A stretch of DNA of 64,000 nt from Opitutaceae bacterium TAV5. GTDB lineage: Bacteria; Verrucomicrobiota; Verrucomicrobiia; Opitutales; Opitutaceae. The stretch is from the NCBI GenBank assembly GCA_000242935.3, contig CP007053.1, positions 3,209,001-3,273,000 of the forward strand, in the 5' to 3' direction. The notes under the pieces are model-generated. The model worked only from the letters and a program-made list of their open reading frames with translations, made no database searches and was not told where the DNA came from. Position 1 is the first letter of the stretch. The number at the start of each line of letters is the position of its first letter. The translations under genes and the position numbers were made by a program. This document shows, piece after piece, positions 1 to 9,800 of this stretch.

Positions 1-1449
1 GCCATCACGTTTCCCCTGGCATCCGGGCAAACGGACGAAATTCCCGAACCATGGCGTTCGCTGCCGGACCGGCTGCGGGCGGCGGCGGAGACGTTTCCTC
101 TGGCGCGCGTGTCGGCTGGCGAAGCATGGCCTGTTTTCGAAACCGTGATGCTGGGAAATAACGCGATTCGTTACGAGGATAGCGGGCGGTGCTTCGATGC
201 GTTTCGTTTTCGGACGCCGCCCGCGCCGGAGAGTTCCGGCGACATGGTATGGGCGTTTACCGCGCCGCGCGCATGGCTCCACTGGTATATCCTGCCGCGA
301 GAGGGAGAGATGGAAGAATTCCGCAGCTGGCACCATGCCGTTGCGCTCCATGAGGAGTTTCCCGCCGCCACACGGGAGAATCCCGTGATTCTGCAGCGGC
401 TGGAGGGCGACCGCCTGAAGCCGGATACGGAATATATCCTGTGGTTCTCCGCCCGGGACAGGGATGCGCCCGGAGGGGAATTGCGTTTTGCGATCCATTT
501 TGAGAAATCCGATGACCAGGATGATGGAAAGGTGAAGGAACCGGACGATCCCGATGCCATCATAAAAGCTCTGCGGCTGCAAAAGGCGGGCGCCAGGCGG
601 CAGGCGCAGTATCTCGGATCGCGCGGTGCGCGGTTGCTGCTCGACACGAAACTGTTCGAGGCCGGTTATGGTGAACGACGTATCGACGATTTGCTGACAT
701 CGCTGGAACGCACGCGGCGATTTCGTGGCGGGTTTTTCATGACGATGGAGTTTCATATCCCGCCATGCCGCAGCGAGCCGTTGCTGGCCGACATCGTGAA
801 GGCTTATGGTGAACCGGATCTCATGCTGCGTCCCGAGGATTTTCCCAAACGGGAGGACAGTGACGACGGTGATGAAAAGGAGCCTCCGCGTGACGTGTAT
901 TATTTCGACTACTTCGGCCTGGAGGTGAACCGGGCGGCGGGGCGCGTTGTGCGCGTGCGCTCGCAGGCGGTGGATCTTGCGCGGTGGCGGCAAAGCATCC
1001 CCGCTGCCGGGCTGGCGTGGAGCGAGTGTCCGGTGGTGCAGGCGGATTGCACGTTGTTTTATCGCGATGGCCGCGAACTCGCGCGCGTCGTCTCATGGGG
1101 GAAGCCGGACGCGCGCCGCATCGATGACGGCGGCCCATTGCCGAAGGGCGCCTATGCGAGCCCCGACGCGCCTCCGGGGTCGGGACTGGTGCATGAGGGC
1201 GAAGGCCGGTTTCGTTTCGAATACAACTATGCCGACGGCACGCCGCGCGTGCGGGCGAAGCTGGTGAAGTATCGGTGGCAGGGCGCTTACGAAGAATTTT
1301 TCCCGAACGGAAGTCCGAAGGCCCGGATGCCCTACAAGGACGGTGAGCTCGACGGCGAGGCGCGCATCTTCGACGAGTCGGGCAAGGTTGTGCGCTCTGT
1401 GATCTTCGAGGAGGGCAAGCGCGTTGATATGTCGGAAAACGCGCCATGA
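1..1449 (+). CDS. Hypothetical protein with C-terminal MORN-like repeats (5' partial)
   Basis: The reading frame is open from base 1, so the start lies outside the window; the GTG at 109 is only an internal codon. The visible 482 residues include a charged linker (EKSDDQDDGKVKEPDD), a helical segment rich in Arg and Ala, and a YYFDYFGLEVNR segment. The C-terminus has short strand-turn repeats (EEFFPNGSPKARMPYKDGEL, then GEARIFDESGKVVRS) like the MORN/YwqK-type repeats of immunity-like and surface proteins. The stop codon overlaps the ATG of the next, decayed gene (ATGA at 1446-1449), so it was probably co-transcribed with the ankyrin block downstream. No function can be assigned. The MORN-like call rests on the repeat pattern alone. 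Confidence 0.7.
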   Translation, partial: AITFPLASGQTDEIPEPWRSLPDRLRAAAETFPLARVSAGEAWPVFETVMLGNNAIRYEDSGRCFDAFRFRTPPAPESSGDMVWAFTAPRAWLHWYILPREGEMEEFRSWHHAVALHEEFPAATRENPVILQRLEGDRLKPDTEYILWFSARDRDAPGGELRFAIHFEKSDDQDDGKVKEPDDPDAIIKALRLQKAGARRQAQYLGSRGARLLLDTKLFEAGYGERRIDDLLTSLERTRRFRGGFFMTMEFHIPPCRSEPLLADIVKAYGEPDLMLRPEDFPKREDSDDGDEKEPPRDVYYFDYFGLEVNRAAGRVVRVRSQAVDLARWRQSIPAAGLAWSECPVVQADCTLFYRDGRELARVVSWGKPDARRIDDGGPLPKGAYASPDAPPGSGLVHEGEGRFRFEYNYADGTPRVRAKLVKYRWQGAYEEFFPNGSPKARMPYKDGELDGEARIFDESGKVVRSVIFEEGKRVDMSENAP

Positions 1450-1706
1450 AAATACGAATACACTCGTGCATACCATAACTCCCACGCTTTTTATCTGGTT
1501 TCTCGTCCTGTCCTCGCCGGTCTTGCTGCCGCGGTGGTTGAACCCGGTGTTTGCCAGTCTTCCCGGCGGGTGGCAGGAGGTGCCGGAAGTAAAACTCGTC
1601 GATGCCGTCCGACGCGGACGGCGAAGGAGAGGCACGCCGCCTCATCGTCGCCGGAGTCAACGTCAACTTTCTGGATGCCCCTTGCCGAAGTCGCCAAATT
1701 CCTTGA
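1446..1706 (+). pseudogene. Decayed N-terminal fragment of a secreted ankyrin-repeat paralog
   Basis: An ATG at 1446 opens a frame that stops at once (TAA at 1476). A second frame across 1480-1620 reads a hydrophobic signal-like segment (TLFIWFLVLSSPVLLP), then EVKLVDAVRRG. At 1617 the reading returns to the first frame with DGEGEARRLIVAGVNVNFLD, which is an ankyrin repeat. Joined across the shift this gives VDAVRRG+DGEGEARRLIVAGVNVN, the same first repeat found in the intact neighbours (ARTGDVAEVRRLLAAGMDVN). The fragment ends with TGA at 1704-1706, and no later part of the family follows. It is therefore a frameshifted and truncated gene copy. Confidence 0.65.
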
Positions 1707-1745
1707 GGCACCTGAACCCAAAACCTGATCCCCTCTGACCCAATC

Positions 1746-4700
1746 ATGCCAGACAGTAACATTTTCCTGTTTCACACTGTTCATCGTGCCGGCGTTGCTC
1801 ACCCGGGAAATTTCAACCAGTGGAGTTCCCGCGGCATTTTGATGGTCGCGTTTTCCCTGTGCGCGTTCACATCATCCCTGATATCGGCGTCGGAGAAACA
1901 GACGGGAAACGCTGGCGCGGCCGGACGGGTGACCGCAACATCTGCCGACGATTTTGTCCGCTTCATCGACGCCGCCCGCACGGGCGACGTGGCGGAGGTG
2001 CGGCGGTTGCTGGCGGCAGGAATGGATGTGAACCGGGGCGACGCCTATGGGCAACCGGCTCTGCTTCATGCTATCGATGCCGGGCAGTCCGAAGTGGCGG
2101 TTGCGCTTGTCGAAGCGGGGGCGGACCTGACACAAACCGTGAACAATGAACTGCCGCTTTCATGGGCAGCCATGACCGGTGATGTGGGCCTTGCCAGGGC
2201 CATGTGGAAGCGCGGAGCCGATCCGGCGGCGCAACCCCGCCGTGGACCAAGCTATTCTCCAGGGGCGACGCCGCTCATGCGTGCTGTCGAATTCGGGCAT
2301 CTGGCGATTGCCCGTGGATTCGTGAATGCGGGCACACCGTGGCGCAACGAGACCGACCGGGGGACCGGCGCACTCGAATTCGCGGCGCGGAGCGGAAGCG
2401 TGGAGTGCATCCGGTTCTTCCTCGGGAACGGAGCGGACCCCGACTTCCCCGTCCCGGCCTCAAGTGCGTGGGCGGGTAGCGAGCATGGAGGGCCGTTTCG
2501 TCGTATTGCGACCGGAAATACGCCGCTTGTCGCCGCCGTCGAGTGCGGGCACCTGGAGGCGGCGCGGGTGTTGATCGATGCCGGGGCCGACGTGAACCGG
2601 CCGGCCACGGGGATCGTCAGCACGACGCGCGGCCTTGTCGGGAAGTTGACGCGTACGCCCCTGGTCTCGGCGGTGCTGCACAATCAGGCCCACCTGATCC
2701 CGCTGTTGCTCGAACGTGGCGCCGACCCGCGGGCGCTGGATGGGCTGGCAATCCGTCTGGCTGATCTTATGGGTGACAGGGAAGCGTATGCGCTGTTGCG
2801 ACAGGCAGGGGCACCTGCGCCGGAGCCGTTCGCATTTCGGGAATGGCTGCCGAAAACGGCGCGGGCGACGGATACGGATGGCGAAAAGACCTGGTCCTTC
2901 CGGCGACTGCAATTGCCGGGACAGGTGACGGACAGCCGGTCTGCGCCTGCCTTGCCACCCGGGGGGATTACGCTGGCCATTATCGACGAGAAGGGAACGG
3001 CTCCCGATATTGAGGCGCATCTGGTTGCCCGGCTTTCAGGGTTGGAGAATGTGACGCTGGTCGAACGCGGCGAATGGAAACGCATTGCTGCCGAGCGTGG
3101 ATATCTGGCAAACGGGCGAGTGGTGGAGCCGGCGCGGCTGGGTAATGTATTGGGAGCGGATGCACTGGTCTTTGTGCAAATGGATCGTTTGTTCGGGGAA
3201 CCGGTTTGCAGTGTGCGGGTGGTCAGCGTGAAATCGGGAGTGGTGGCCGGTATGGTCCGGCTGGCGGTGGTCCCGGAGGAGAGCGAGCGTGTGACCGATG
3301 TTCTCGCGCGGTGCTGTCTGGAAGCGGCGGCTCGCGGGTTTGCCGGGACGAGCCTGGTGGCGGTGGCACCGTTCGTGGCCTCGACCAATACTCGCGAGGC
3401 ACGTGAACTGGAGCGACTGTTCGGATTCGGCATCAGCATGGGGCTTGCGGCGTTGCCGGGCGTGGTGCCGGTGGAGCGGGCGGAACTGGCGCAGCTGCGC
3501 ATGGAAACCGGAGGGAGTGATGAATTGCTGCCGAGCCACTGGTTGCTGGAAGGGCAGGTGGAGCCAGCCTTGACGGATGGAGATGCACCGTCGTTGGCAC
3601 TTGTTCTCACGCCGGCCGGTGGTCCGGGGGAAACTCCCGGACATGCGGTGCGGCGGCTGCAAATAAAGGGTACAGGGAAGACGGTTGCTCAGGTGGCGAA
3701 TGAGGCGATCGCCGGATTGACGAGCTTGCTGGACTTGATTCCGGAGTCGCCGGGTGACCGTGAGGCGGAGGCGGGGGGATTTTCGGAGATGGCGCGACGT
3801 TATCTGCAACATCGCATGTGGGGAGCCGCCCGGGCAGCGGCGGAGGCGGCATGGGCTCTCGGCGGCGGTGGCGACGTGGCGTCCGGTTTGCGAATGGATG
3901 CGATTTCCGGAAGATTGATGTATTACGAAAAATATTACAGGGAAACCGCGGAGACCGAGCAGGAATGGTCGGGATTGTCCAGTCTGGTGTCCCGGCTCGA
4001 CCCGTTGTCGGTGGCGCGGAAAGAGGATGCCGGGGGGCGGGCGTTGTCGCCGGAATATCTTCTGGAGGATGCCCGGACATTGCTGGATTTGTTCGAAATG
4101 GTGCTGGAGCGAGTCGAAAGGCAGCATGACGAGGGTGGAGGAAGTGACGCCGGATTTGCCGGACAGCCGTTCACTGCGTGGATCGCTGGCGATATCTGGA
4201 ATGCCGCCACGGTGCCGTTGCGAATGACGGCTCCATTGTCATACGAAGATAATTACGGGGCGGGTTTTAATGAATTGAGAAACAGATTGCTGGATCTGAA
4301 CAACCGTGCGTTCGCACTGGCGTTATCGCGAGGAGATACGGTAGCCGCGGCTTCGTTGAGGGTGTGGCGTTGCCGGAACATGCCTTGGTGGGAGCCGGAC
4401 GGGAGTCGCGGGCGCGCGGAGGTTGTACGATGCTTGCGGGAATCGCGCGACTGGGCCGGGCCGCTTTCGGGGCACGCCGTGTGGGGCGGAGTATGGTGGT
4501 CGGCATGGGAGCGCGCAGTCACGCCGCCTGCGGTGGAGGATGCGGCATTCCGTTTTTGGGGAAAAATGGCGAGGGAGCTGGTGATATCGTCCGATGCGGG
4601 CGAACGATTTCTGGGTCTGGCGCTTCTCAATCGCATGAGCATGAGCCAGCGTGTGGCGGAAGATGCGTGGCGAGAGGCGTCTGTGCTTTGCCGGATATTG

Positions 4701-6371
4701 TTCGAAAGCGAAAGTGCATGGCCGGGTGCGATTCGCAGGGAATGTACGGGAGAGATGCTGCGAGGGAAGAGCCCTTGGCGGATGGTGACATCATGGTATG
4801 CAGACGCCATGTCGGTCATGGTACAGCCGAGGTTGCTCCGGACGCCGGGAGGCCGGACCTGGTTGCCCGGACCACGGATAAATTCGCAACCGGAGCGCCT
4901 TCTGGAAGACTGGAAACGGTTTTGCCTCGAATGGACGCTGACGGGACTGGAGCGCATGTCTGGATCGGGAACGGTTTCCGGTTACCGGACCATGCCGATG
5001 GTGGTTGGAGACGAGACGGGTGGCTTGCCGGCGGTCGGGATGCAGAGGCTGGCCGACGCAATGCACGGAGCATCCCGCGTATTGCATGGGGAGGGAGGCA
5101 AGGGAACGCCATTGCGAGAGATGGCGGAGAGTCTGGAATGGCGGGCAAAACGCTACTCGGTGCAGGCCACCGCAATGCAGGCCGAACATCGGGATCCGCC
5201 CGGAATGGGAAAGGACGAAAAAAAACGGGATCACCAGCGGGTGTTGCCGACGGGTCCGGCGCGTGGCCTGGTCACGACAACTCCGGATATCAGGACCGCC
5301 ACGATCGATGAGCGCATTCTCGCCCGCATTGGTCCGGCCAGTGCAGGCGATTACCTCGGGGTGAGGACGACGGCCGGGGACTGGTTGATCAACGGTCAGG
5401 ATGCATCGGCCTGGCAGTTTGACGACGAGGGGCGAATTGTCGGTCGCATCTCGTTTTATGATACGAACGAATCGCGATCGAAAGACGGGGCTGATACCGG
5501 AAATGGCGGACGTCCGGTGTGGATGCCGGGCCGCCTGGAGGGGGACATGCAGGCCGCAGGGGCGGACGTGACGGATAAATGGTTTGCGTGTCCGGGGGGG
5601 CGAGCGGAAACAAATCGCCGGCGCCCGGACTGGCCCGACCGGATTTTTTTGCAGAATCGTGTTGTGGGAGGCTGGCACGAACTGAAGTCACCACAGCCGT
5701 TTCATGCGATTTATGATGTGAAGATTATCGGAGATGCTGTGTATTCAATTTTCGTATATAATCCGGACGCGGCGGCCGGACCGCGCAATCGGGGAGATTT
5801 TCTGCTGCAGGGCGACCCTTTGGTCGGGATCATGGAATACGATATCGAAAAAACAGAATGGCGGTTACTGGTGAGTAGTCGCCGGATGCCTGCGGCGTCT
5901 CCGCTGGATGGCAAAATGCAAAAGCCTCCGGAGCGGCTGCTAAAAGTGTCGGACGGGAACAAGGGAAGCATTCTGATGGTGGATGGATTTCCCGGGCATG
6001 TCTATGATGCTCGCACGCGGGCATGGCGTGCGTCGGCGTCGGAGGAAATCGGGCAGGCGAAGAAGCTGGAAGAGGACGCGCGGTTCTGGCGCCTGGCGGG
6101 GCGTCAATGGTTTGCCTGGGCAAGCGAGGGGCGGGCGGGTTTTCTCGAACGCGGGCGCGGGAAGACACCGGTGCGGCTTGCTCTGGAGTTCGACACATCG
6201 GGGGAAAACGGGTTGCTGGCGCGATTGCCCGAGGATGTGCGGCGCCAAGTGTCGCTTGCGGGGTTGGGCGGAGGTTGGGCGACCAGGATGTCGGGCGGCC
6301 TGTTGCTGTGGCGCGGGCCGGTTTATTACTGGATACCAAAGGCGCGGCTCGAAGAGGCGCTGATGCAATAA
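1746..6371 (+). CDS. Giant secreted ankyrin / CsgG-like / beta-propeller-like protein (paralog A)
   Basis: 1541 aa. The ATG at 1746 has no clear ribosome binding site. An ATG at 1842 would place the export signal (MVAFSLCAFTSSLISA) at the very N-terminus and is a good alternative start. Domains in order: ankyrin repeats at about 68-365; a CsgG-like domain at about 405-515 (VTLVERGEWKRIAAE, then LGNVLGADALVFV); a related second domain at about 535-660 (SLVAVAPFVASTN); a long helical region to about 1140; and a strand-rich, propeller-like C-terminus from about 1170 that ends in GGLLLWRGPVYYWIP. CsgG itself is the curli secretion lipoprotein, but this protein lacks a lipobox. The role is unknown; a periplasmic or surface protein-interaction function is inferred. 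It is a paralog of the genes at 6852 and 12979. Confidence 0.8.
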   Translation: MPDSNIFLFHTVHRAGVAHPGNFNQWSSRGILMVAFSLCAFTSSLISASEKQTGNAGAAGRVTATSADDFVRFIDAARTGDVAEVRRLLAAGMDVNRGDAYGQPALLHAIDAGQSEVAVALVEAGADLTQTVNNELPLSWAAMTGDVGLARAMWKRGADPAAQPRRGPSYSPGATPLMRAVEFGHLAIARGFVNAGTPWRNETDRGTGALEFAARSGSVECIRFFLGNGADPDFPVPASSAWAGSEHGGPFRRIATGNTPLVAAVECGHLEAARVLIDAGADVNRPATGIVSTTRGLVGKLTRTPLVSAVLHNQAHLIPLLLERGADPRALDGLAIRLADLMGDREAYALLRQAGAPAPEPFAFREWLPKTARATDTDGEKTWSFRRLQLPGQVTDSRSAPALPPGGITLAIIDEKGTAPDIEAHLVARLSGLENVTLVERGEWKRIAAERGYLANGRVVEPARLGNVLGADALVFVQMDRLFGEPVCSVRVVSVKSGVVAGMVRLAVVPEESERVTDVLARCCLEAAARGFAGTSLVAVAPFVASTNTREARELERLFGFGISMGLAALPGVVPVERAELAQLRMETGGSDELLPSHWLLEGQVEPALTDGDAPSLALVLTPAGGPGETPGHAVRRLQIKGTGKTVAQVANEAIAGLTSLLDLIPESPGDREAEAGGFSEMARRYLQHRMWGAARAAAEAAWALGGGGDVASGLRMDAISGRLMYYEKYYRETAETEQEWSGLSSLVSRLDPLSVARKEDAGGRALSPEYLLEDARTLLDLFEMVLERVERQHDEGGGSDAGFAGQPFTAWIAGDIWNAATVPLRMTAPLSYEDNYGAGFNELRNRLLDLNNRAFALALSRGDTVAAASLRVWRCRNMPWWEPDGSRGRAEVVRCLRESRDWAGPLSGHAVWGGVWWSAWERAVTPPAVEDAAFRFWGKMARELVISSDAGERFLGLALLNRMSMSQRVAEDAWREASVLCRILFESESAWPGAIRRECTGEMLRGKSPWRMVTSWYADAMSVMVQPRLLRTPGGRTWLPGPRINSQPERLLEDWKRFCLEWTLTGLERMSGSGTVSGYRTMPMVVGDETGGLPAVGMQRLADAMHGASRVLHGEGGKGTPLREMAESLEWRAKRYSVQATAMQAEHRDPPGMGKDEKKRDHQRVLPTGPARGLVTTTPDIRTATIDERILARIGPASAGDYLGVRTTAGDWLINGQDASAWQFDDEGRIVGRISFYDTNESRSKDGADTGNGGRPVWMPGRLEGDMQAAGADVTDKWFACPGGRAETNRRRPDWPDRIFLQNRVVGGWHELKSPQPFHAIYDVKIIGDAVYSIFVYNPDAAAGPRNRGDFLLQGDPLVGIMEYDIEKTEWRLLVSSRRMPAASPLDGKMQKPPERLLKVSDGNKGSILMVDGFPGHVYDARTRAWRASASEEIGQAKKLEEDARFWRLAGRQWFAWASEGRAGFLERGRGKTPVRLALEFDTSGENGLLARLPEDVRRQVSLAGLGGGWATRMSGGLLLWRGPVYYWIPKARLEEALMQ

Positions 6372-6393
6372 AACATTATCCGTTTTTCAGATC

Positions 6394-6780
6394 ATGATAA
6401 CCGCACGCTTCCCTTTTTTTCCGGCTGGTTGTCTGGCGTTCGCCGCAATATTGCTCACGGGTGATGCAATCGCGCCGGATGGATCGGATGTGGTTCCGCA
6501 AAAAAGCGGTGAATCGTTCACCGGCTTCATCCGCTTCATCAATGCCGCCCGCACGGGCGACGTGGCGGAGGTGCGGCGGTTGCTGGCGGCAGCCATCGCA
6601 TTCGGAAAAACCTCGGGAGCGGACGCGAAAACATGCTCGAACGGAATATCGTCGAGGCCGTGCCTGCGGAGGGAGGCGTGCTGTTGTGGCAGAGTCCAGT
6701 ATATTACCGGATCCCCGACGCCCGTTTCCGCGAACTCCGCGATGCCATCCTTTTCCGTGGAGAGAAACGTGAACAAATCC
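6394..6780 (+). pseudogene. Internally deleted ankyrin/CsgG paralog: N- and C-termini joined
   Basis: The first part reads a signal peptide (MITARFPFFPAGCLAFAAIL) and one ankyrin start (FINAARTGDVAEVRRLLAA). Bases 6544-6592 are identical over 49 bp to 1971-2019 in the upstream paralog. Immediately after, in another frame, the sequence reads EGGVLLWQSPVYYRIPDARF. This matches the extreme C-terminus of paralog A (GGLLLWRGPVYYWIPKARL). About 1400 codons of ankyrin, CsgG-like, helical and propeller sequence are therefore missing. The C-terminal remnant has no stop and runs in frame into the next gene, so automated callers may start that gene wrongly at 6633. Confidence 0.75.
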
Positions 6781-6851
6781 TTTCGCCTCAAAATCTGCCG
6801 ATCCTGAAACGATTCCATTTTCCAGCTTCTTTTCATCCACCCTTGTTCACT

Positions 6852-9800
6852 ATGAAACCGGCATCCATTCCCGCTCTCGTCATTTGCGCCATCATTGCCT
6901 TGTCCCTTGCGCCTGCGCTCGCATTTTCCGGCAGCGAATCGCAGCCGAAACCGCCGCTGGTGGCGGTGATGCCGGAGGTGCTGGTGCAGAAATTGCCGGG
7001 AAAGGAACAGCAGTTCAAACGCGGCGGCACACTGGCCGTGCTGGTGCAGGCGTCGCTCGGGGCCGATCCGCGCTGGGCGTTTGTCGAACGCGAACAGATT
7101 CAGGTGATCGAATCCGAACAGGAACTGGCCGCGGCAGGCGCGTCGCGCGAAGCGGCTGCGCTTGGAACCGTGTCGGCATTGCGCCGCGCCCGGCTGGCCG
7201 GAGCAAGCCGGGTGCTCTCCATCCGGTTGTTCGGAGACCGGGAAAATCCCCGCGTGCTGGTCGAGGTTGCCGATGCGTTGAGGGCGGAGCGGCTGGCACG
7301 GGTCGAGGAAACGCTGTCACCCGATTTGTTACCCAACGAAAGCTGGCTTTCCATGCCGCCCGATGCCGCTGTCGCCAGTGTCGCCGGATGCGTGACGCGC
7401 GCGCTCGAAACCGCTGATGCCGGCGCGGCCCGGCTGGAAGACATGACCGTTGTCGCCCCGCTTGCCTTCGTGAACCGGAGCGCTACCGATCGGCTCGAAC
7501 CGTTGGGACGCGCGCTCGACGAGGCGCTGCGCCACCGGTGGTCGCGAGAGGATAGCCGCATCCACGTCCTCTCCATCGGCAGGGAAATGGCGGATGGCGC
7601 AACAGGTCATTCCATCGGGGCCGAAGGCACGTTCGATGAATCGCTGCTGGTGCTCGCCGGCATGAGCGCGGAGAGCCAGGAGGCGTGGGCGCGGGTCGCC
7701 GACGTACTCGTATGGGGCGAGTTTTCCGAGGCCGGGGACGACGGCCCGCATGGATGGCGTCCTCTGGAAACGCCGGTAACGCTGACCGTCAGGTGGTCCG
7801 CGGGCGGTGACAAAACCGGCTCACTCCGCATGGACGGGACGTTGGGAAACCTCCCGCAACTGGCGGAAAAGATGGCGGCGCAGGTGACGGACAAGGTTCG
7901 CGGACTGAAGGGCCGGCTTTCGGCGGAAGATCGCCTGAAGGCGGCGGCTTTCATGTCCGAGGCAGCCAGCGCCCAGGGAAGTGAAAGCCGTGCCCGTGCC
8001 ACGGAGCGCAGCCGGGAACGGTTTGCGGAGGCGGCGCACCGGATGAGTGTGGCCGCGTTTCTCGCTCCGGAAAACCGCGAGTGGCGCGAACTGCGCGTGC
8101 AGATGGGCATGTCGGTTTGCGAAGACCGCAGGGAACGTCCCGGTTACGATCTGGCATCGTGGCGGAATTACTGGGCGACGGAGTTCTGGCGGGTGTACGA
8201 CCAGTTTGGCGTGGATGCGCAGGGGCGTGTGGACCTCGGGCTGATGGCGCGGGGCGCCCGGTATCCGATTTTTACGACAGGAGCGTCGGAACGGTTCATG
8301 AAGGCCGGCCGTCTGCTGGCCGGTGCCAGGATAAAGAGATCGACATGGCCTTTTGGCGATTTCTGCGAAAAATTTCTCTCCCAGTTGCAGTCATATGACG
8401 TGGAGCTGGCGAGGCGGCGCGAGATTTTCGAGGCGATGTGGCCTGTCGTGAGGCAGGGGATACAGAATGAAAAGGAGAAGGCGTTTTCGGTGGTTCACTT
8501 CATCTATGAAGGAGATTCCGTCCGGGCGACGAAAGCGCTGGACGGCGATTCCGGTTCGAAACCGGCGGCCGGGATGGCGGAGGCGACGCAGTCGCGCGAG
8601 GGGGCGCCGGTGTGGTTTGTCTCCGATGATCCGATGCGCATCTTCCGGGCTTCTCCCGGAGGCCGGGGCGCGGGAGTGGCGGGGCGCGGAGCCGCCCGTC
8701 CGGAGGAGTTTTTCATTCGTGTGCGTCCGTCGCTGAAGGACCGGATGGCGGCGCAACCACTGAAGCCCAGGAGCGCATGGGAACGGGTGCGCTCGCTGTT
8801 CTCTTCGGACGAGCCGGAGACGATAGCCGCGGCTGTGGCGATTCCCCCTCCATTGCCCGTTCTCGATCCGGAGGAGTTGCCTGCCGCGCGGTGGATGTCG
8901 CTGGGATGGGCTTGGGCCAAGGGCGCCCGCCGGGGAGACAACCTGGCGGACTGGATGGATGACGTTTCGGCGGTGTGCGCGGAGCCGCGCGGCGTGTGGG
9001 GCGTGATCCCGGAAAAATGGGGTCGCAAGCGATACGGAGCGGCGGACCAGAACGGGTTGTTTCTGGACTTCGCCGGGTTTGGCCTCGGATCCGCCGGAAG
9101 TGTGGCAGGGGTGAGCCCGGCCGAACGTATCACGGATGTGGCTCTGGTCGGTGGCGAAGTCTGGCTGGCTGCTTATGGCGGAGGTATCCGGATCGTGGAG
9201 CCGGGCCTGCTGACCGACGCGCCCGGCGCCGGAAAGACCCGGCGACTGACGGGGGCGGAAGGTTTGCTGCGCGACGATGTGGCGGAGCTGGCCGCGGGCA
9301 AGGGCTTCGTTCTTGCCGGAGACAAGGTCGCCCGCCGCCAGTGGGACGCTGACGGGAACACGGAAATGATCAGCAGCGTGGCGACCGATTTGTCGCGTAT
9401 CACGAAGGCTGCGTTACCGGATTCGGCCGCGCTTCGGGGAATCCCGCCGGTGGAGCGTGCCGCGATCCAGTCATTCGGAAATGATGCCGCGCGTCTGGTG
9501 AAGTTGCCCGAACAGGTCGGTCGTATTTTGTGGAAACCCCTGCCTGATCGCGAACGGGAGATCCGGCAAAACCGCAGGGAAGGAGAGATGTCGGGGCCGT
9601 CGTTTTGTCCGACCGGCGCGGGCGATGGTTACTGGGTGAGCGACGGTCGCTCGGTCGCCTGGGCGGCGGGCGAGCGGATGCAGCCGCTCGCGACCTGGGA
9701 GAGCGCCGAAGTGGGCGCGCTGGCGGATGATGGCCGGCATCTGTTTGTCGCTGCGAGCATCGACGGCTTTCCCGTTCTGCACTACTTTACACCCCGTCCG

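Noticed and set aside
6633-6851. N-terminal extension of the middle giant protein
   Set aside because: These 73 codons match the C-terminus of a sister protein and belong to the deletion relic; the signal peptide begins at 6852.
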